A stretch of 5,717 nt of DNA from Candidatus Kerfeldbacteria bacterium (GTDB lineage: Bacteria > Patescibacteriota > Patescibacteriia > UBA9570): NCBI GenBank assembly GCA_016207285.1, contig JACQPW010000024.1, positions 1 to 5,717 on the forward strand, read 5' to 3'. Under the pieces are notes generated by a model, which worked only from the letters and a program-made list of their open reading frames with translations, searched no databases and was not told the origin of the DNA. Position numbers and translations under genes: made by a program. Of this stretch, positions 4,595 through 5,717 are shown one piece after another. Position 1 is the first letter of the stretch, and each line of letters starts with the position of its first letter.

Positions 4595-5717
4595 ATGCAG
4601 CCAACCTGTCAGCAATGCCAGCAGTCGTTTGAGATCGATGCGATTGACCAAGCCTTTTACAAACGGATCGCTGTCCCAGTCCCGACTTTTTGTTGGCGCT
4701 GCCGCATGCAACGAAGATTCGCTTTTCGCAATGAACGGAAATTGTATCCCGGCACCTGCAGTAAAACCGGTAAGGCGATCATCACCATTTTTGATCCCAC
4801 CTTGGGGCTGACTGTCTATGATCGTGATGTCTGGTGGGCGGACGATTGGAGCGCCCTAGAGTTTGGTCAAGCGTATGATTTCTCCAGGCCATTCTTCACT
4901 CAGTGGAGTGAGCTGTTGAAACGCGTGCCGCATCCAGCCGTCTTTAACAGTAAATGCACGGACAGCGCTTATTGCAACCATGTCGGTGAATTGAATAAAT
5001 GCTATTTGGTATTTGCTTCTTGGGAGGGTGACAACGTATGTTATGCCACCCGTGAGTCCAACTGCAAAGATTCATTTGATCTGTCTGGTAGTGCCACCAC
5101 CGAGTTGAGCTACGAAACTATTGCCGGCAGTACACAATATAATGTCCAGTTTGTGCAGAATACAACGCAAGCGCGTGATTCCCAATTCTTATATGAATGC
5201 CGCAACGTCCACGATTGTTTTGGCTGCGTGAATTTACGTAATAAATCCTTTTGCTGGTTTAATGAACAACTAGATGAGGCGACTTACCGACAACGTTTAG
5301 CAGACACTGATTTAGGCAGTTATGGACAGCTCCAGACAGTGATCAAAAAATTTACAGATTTAAAACAGTCCTCCATTCACCGAGCCACTAACGCGACTAA
5401 TGCACCACGTTCTACTGGTCAGAACCTGGTCAACACCGAAAATTGTGACCATTGTTTTGATGCTCGGGGAGTCAACGATTGCCGCTACTGTGTCAATGCG
5501 GTTGGCCCGATGTCCGATTCCTATGATGGTTATGGTGTCGGAGCCGAAGCTGAACTATTATATGAAGTGGTCGACACCGGTGTGAAAGGTTCACAGCTAT
5601 TTTTCAGTGCCGTCACTTGGGGTGGAAATAATGTTTTCTACAGTTACAATTGTACTAACTGTCGAGATTGTTTTGGCTGTATTGGTTTGCGTAATGCACA
5701 ATATTGTATTTTGAATA
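4595..5717 (+). CDS. Cysteine-rich zinc-ribbon repeat protein, 'Caib/baif'-annotated CPR family (partial, open at 3' edge)
   Basis: The first 374 codons of a long protein with no stop before the window end. Residues 5-36 hold a zinc ribbon (C5-x2-C8 and C33-x2-C36: TCQQCQQ and FCWRCRMQRR). Residues 74-105 carry a Trp/Asp-rich segment (VYDRDVWWADDWS). From residue 121 onward the chain is a succession of Cys- and Asn-rich units: C121, C127, C136, C149, C157, then ECRNVHDCFGCVNLRNKSFC (201-220), NCDHCFDARGVNDCRYCVN (283-301) and NCTNCRDCFGCIGLRNAQYC (352-371). The spacing suggests a solenoid or beta-helix with metal-binding or stacked cysteines. There is no signal peptide. The architecture matches a family I recall from Parcubacteria, often named 'Caib/baif family protein', a name without functional support. 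Start is the first ATG after an in-frame TAA at 4583. Function is unknown. Confidence 0.88.
   Translation, partial: MQPTCQQCQQSFEIDAIDQAFYKRIAVPVPTFCWRCRMQRRFAFRNERKLYPGTCSKTGKAIITIFDPTLGLTVYDRDVWWADDWSALEFGQAYDFSRPFFTQWSELLKRVPHPAVFNSKCTDSAYCNHVGELNKCYLVFASWEGDNVCYATRESNCKDSFDLSGSATTELSYETIAGSTQYNVQFVQNTTQARDSQFLYECRNVHDCFGCVNLRNKSFCWFNEQLDEATYRQRLADTDLGSYGQLQTVIKKFTDLKQSSIHRATNATNAPRSTGQNLVNTENCDHCFDARGVNDCRYCVNAVGPMSDSYDGYGVGAEAELLYEVVDTGVKGSQLFFSAVTWGGNNVFYSYNCTNCRDCFGCIGLRNAQYCILN
5192..5263 (+). repeat. First copy of the CFGC/LRN coding repeat
   Basis: Codes for residues 200-223 of the cysteine-rich protein (key residues C202, C208, FGC at 209-211, LRN at 214-216, C220). Thirteen of 24 aligned residues match the second copy at 5645-5716. 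A 14-base stretch, GATTGTTTTGGCTG at 5213-5226, is identical in both copies, so the repeat is still partly visible in DNA. Confidence 0.7.
5645..5716 (+). repeat. Second copy of the CFGC/LRN coding repeat
   Basis: Codes for residues 351-374 (C353, C356, C359, C362, LRN at 365-367, C371). It aligns without gaps to the first copy and shares GATTGTTTTGGCTG (5666-5679). This copy has an extra cysteine, C356, giving a regular CxxCxxCxxC run. The window ends at the last residue of the unit, so more copies may follow. Confidence 0.7.

Noticed and set aside
4390..4811. Short frames on both strands over the divergent intergenic region and the start of the cysteine-rich gene
   Set aside because: They compete with a frame that encodes a zinc ribbon from its first codons; their products show no motif or ribosome-binding site.

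Overview
The window most likely comes from a Candidate Phyla Radiation (Patescibacteria, Parcubacteria-like) genome. The main reason is the cysteine-rich protein that enters at the right edge. Its N-terminal CxxC/CxxC zinc ribbon and recurring CFGC...LRN...YC segments resemble a family I know mainly from Parcubacteria, often mislabelled 'Caib/baif family protein'. Supporting traits are tight gene packing with 1-11 bp gaps or 4-bp overlaps, almost no Shine-Dalgarno sequences, small proteins, and a nucleotidyltransferase-like protein with a glutamine/leucine-rich N-terminus. Stops used are TAA, TAG and TGA, so nothing suggests a recoded TGA. The assignment is from recognition, not a search.

Layout from left to right. 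(1) Positions 1-338, minus strand: N-terminal 112 codons of an NAD(P)H-dependent FMN reductase, cut by the window edge. (2) Positions 381-467, plus strand: a complete class II tRNA-Leu(CAG) with encoded CCA, preceded by a good sigma70-type promoter that overlaps the reductase start codon. (3) Positions 4510 down to 476, minus strand: a compact seven-gene run that looks like one operon. In transcription order it holds a short capless HAD protein, two cap-containing HAD phosphatase/phosphomutase-like proteins, a small zinc-ribbon protein, an unrecognised 189-aa protein, a Maf nucleotide pyrophosphatase and a nucleotidyltransferase-like protein. The last gene ends 8 bp from the tRNA, head-on. (4) Positions 4511-4594: an 84-bp divergent intergenic region with back-to-back -10-like elements, a perfect 10-bp hairpin and the ribosome-binding site of the next gene. 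(5) Positions 4595-5717, plus strand: the first 374 codons of the cysteine-rich repeat protein, open at the right edge.

How the genes may work together (inference): the operon is rich in small-molecule phosphate chemistry. Three HAD proteins and Maf would hydrolyse or rearrange phosphorylated metabolites or non-canonical nucleotides. That fits a housekeeping or salvage set in a metabolically reduced cell, but no substrate can be read from the sequence. No CRISPR array, insertion sequence, phage gene or toxin-antitoxin pair is visible. The least explained elements are the cysteine-rich protein with its structured leader, the tandem HAD trio, and the unrecognised genes in the operon.
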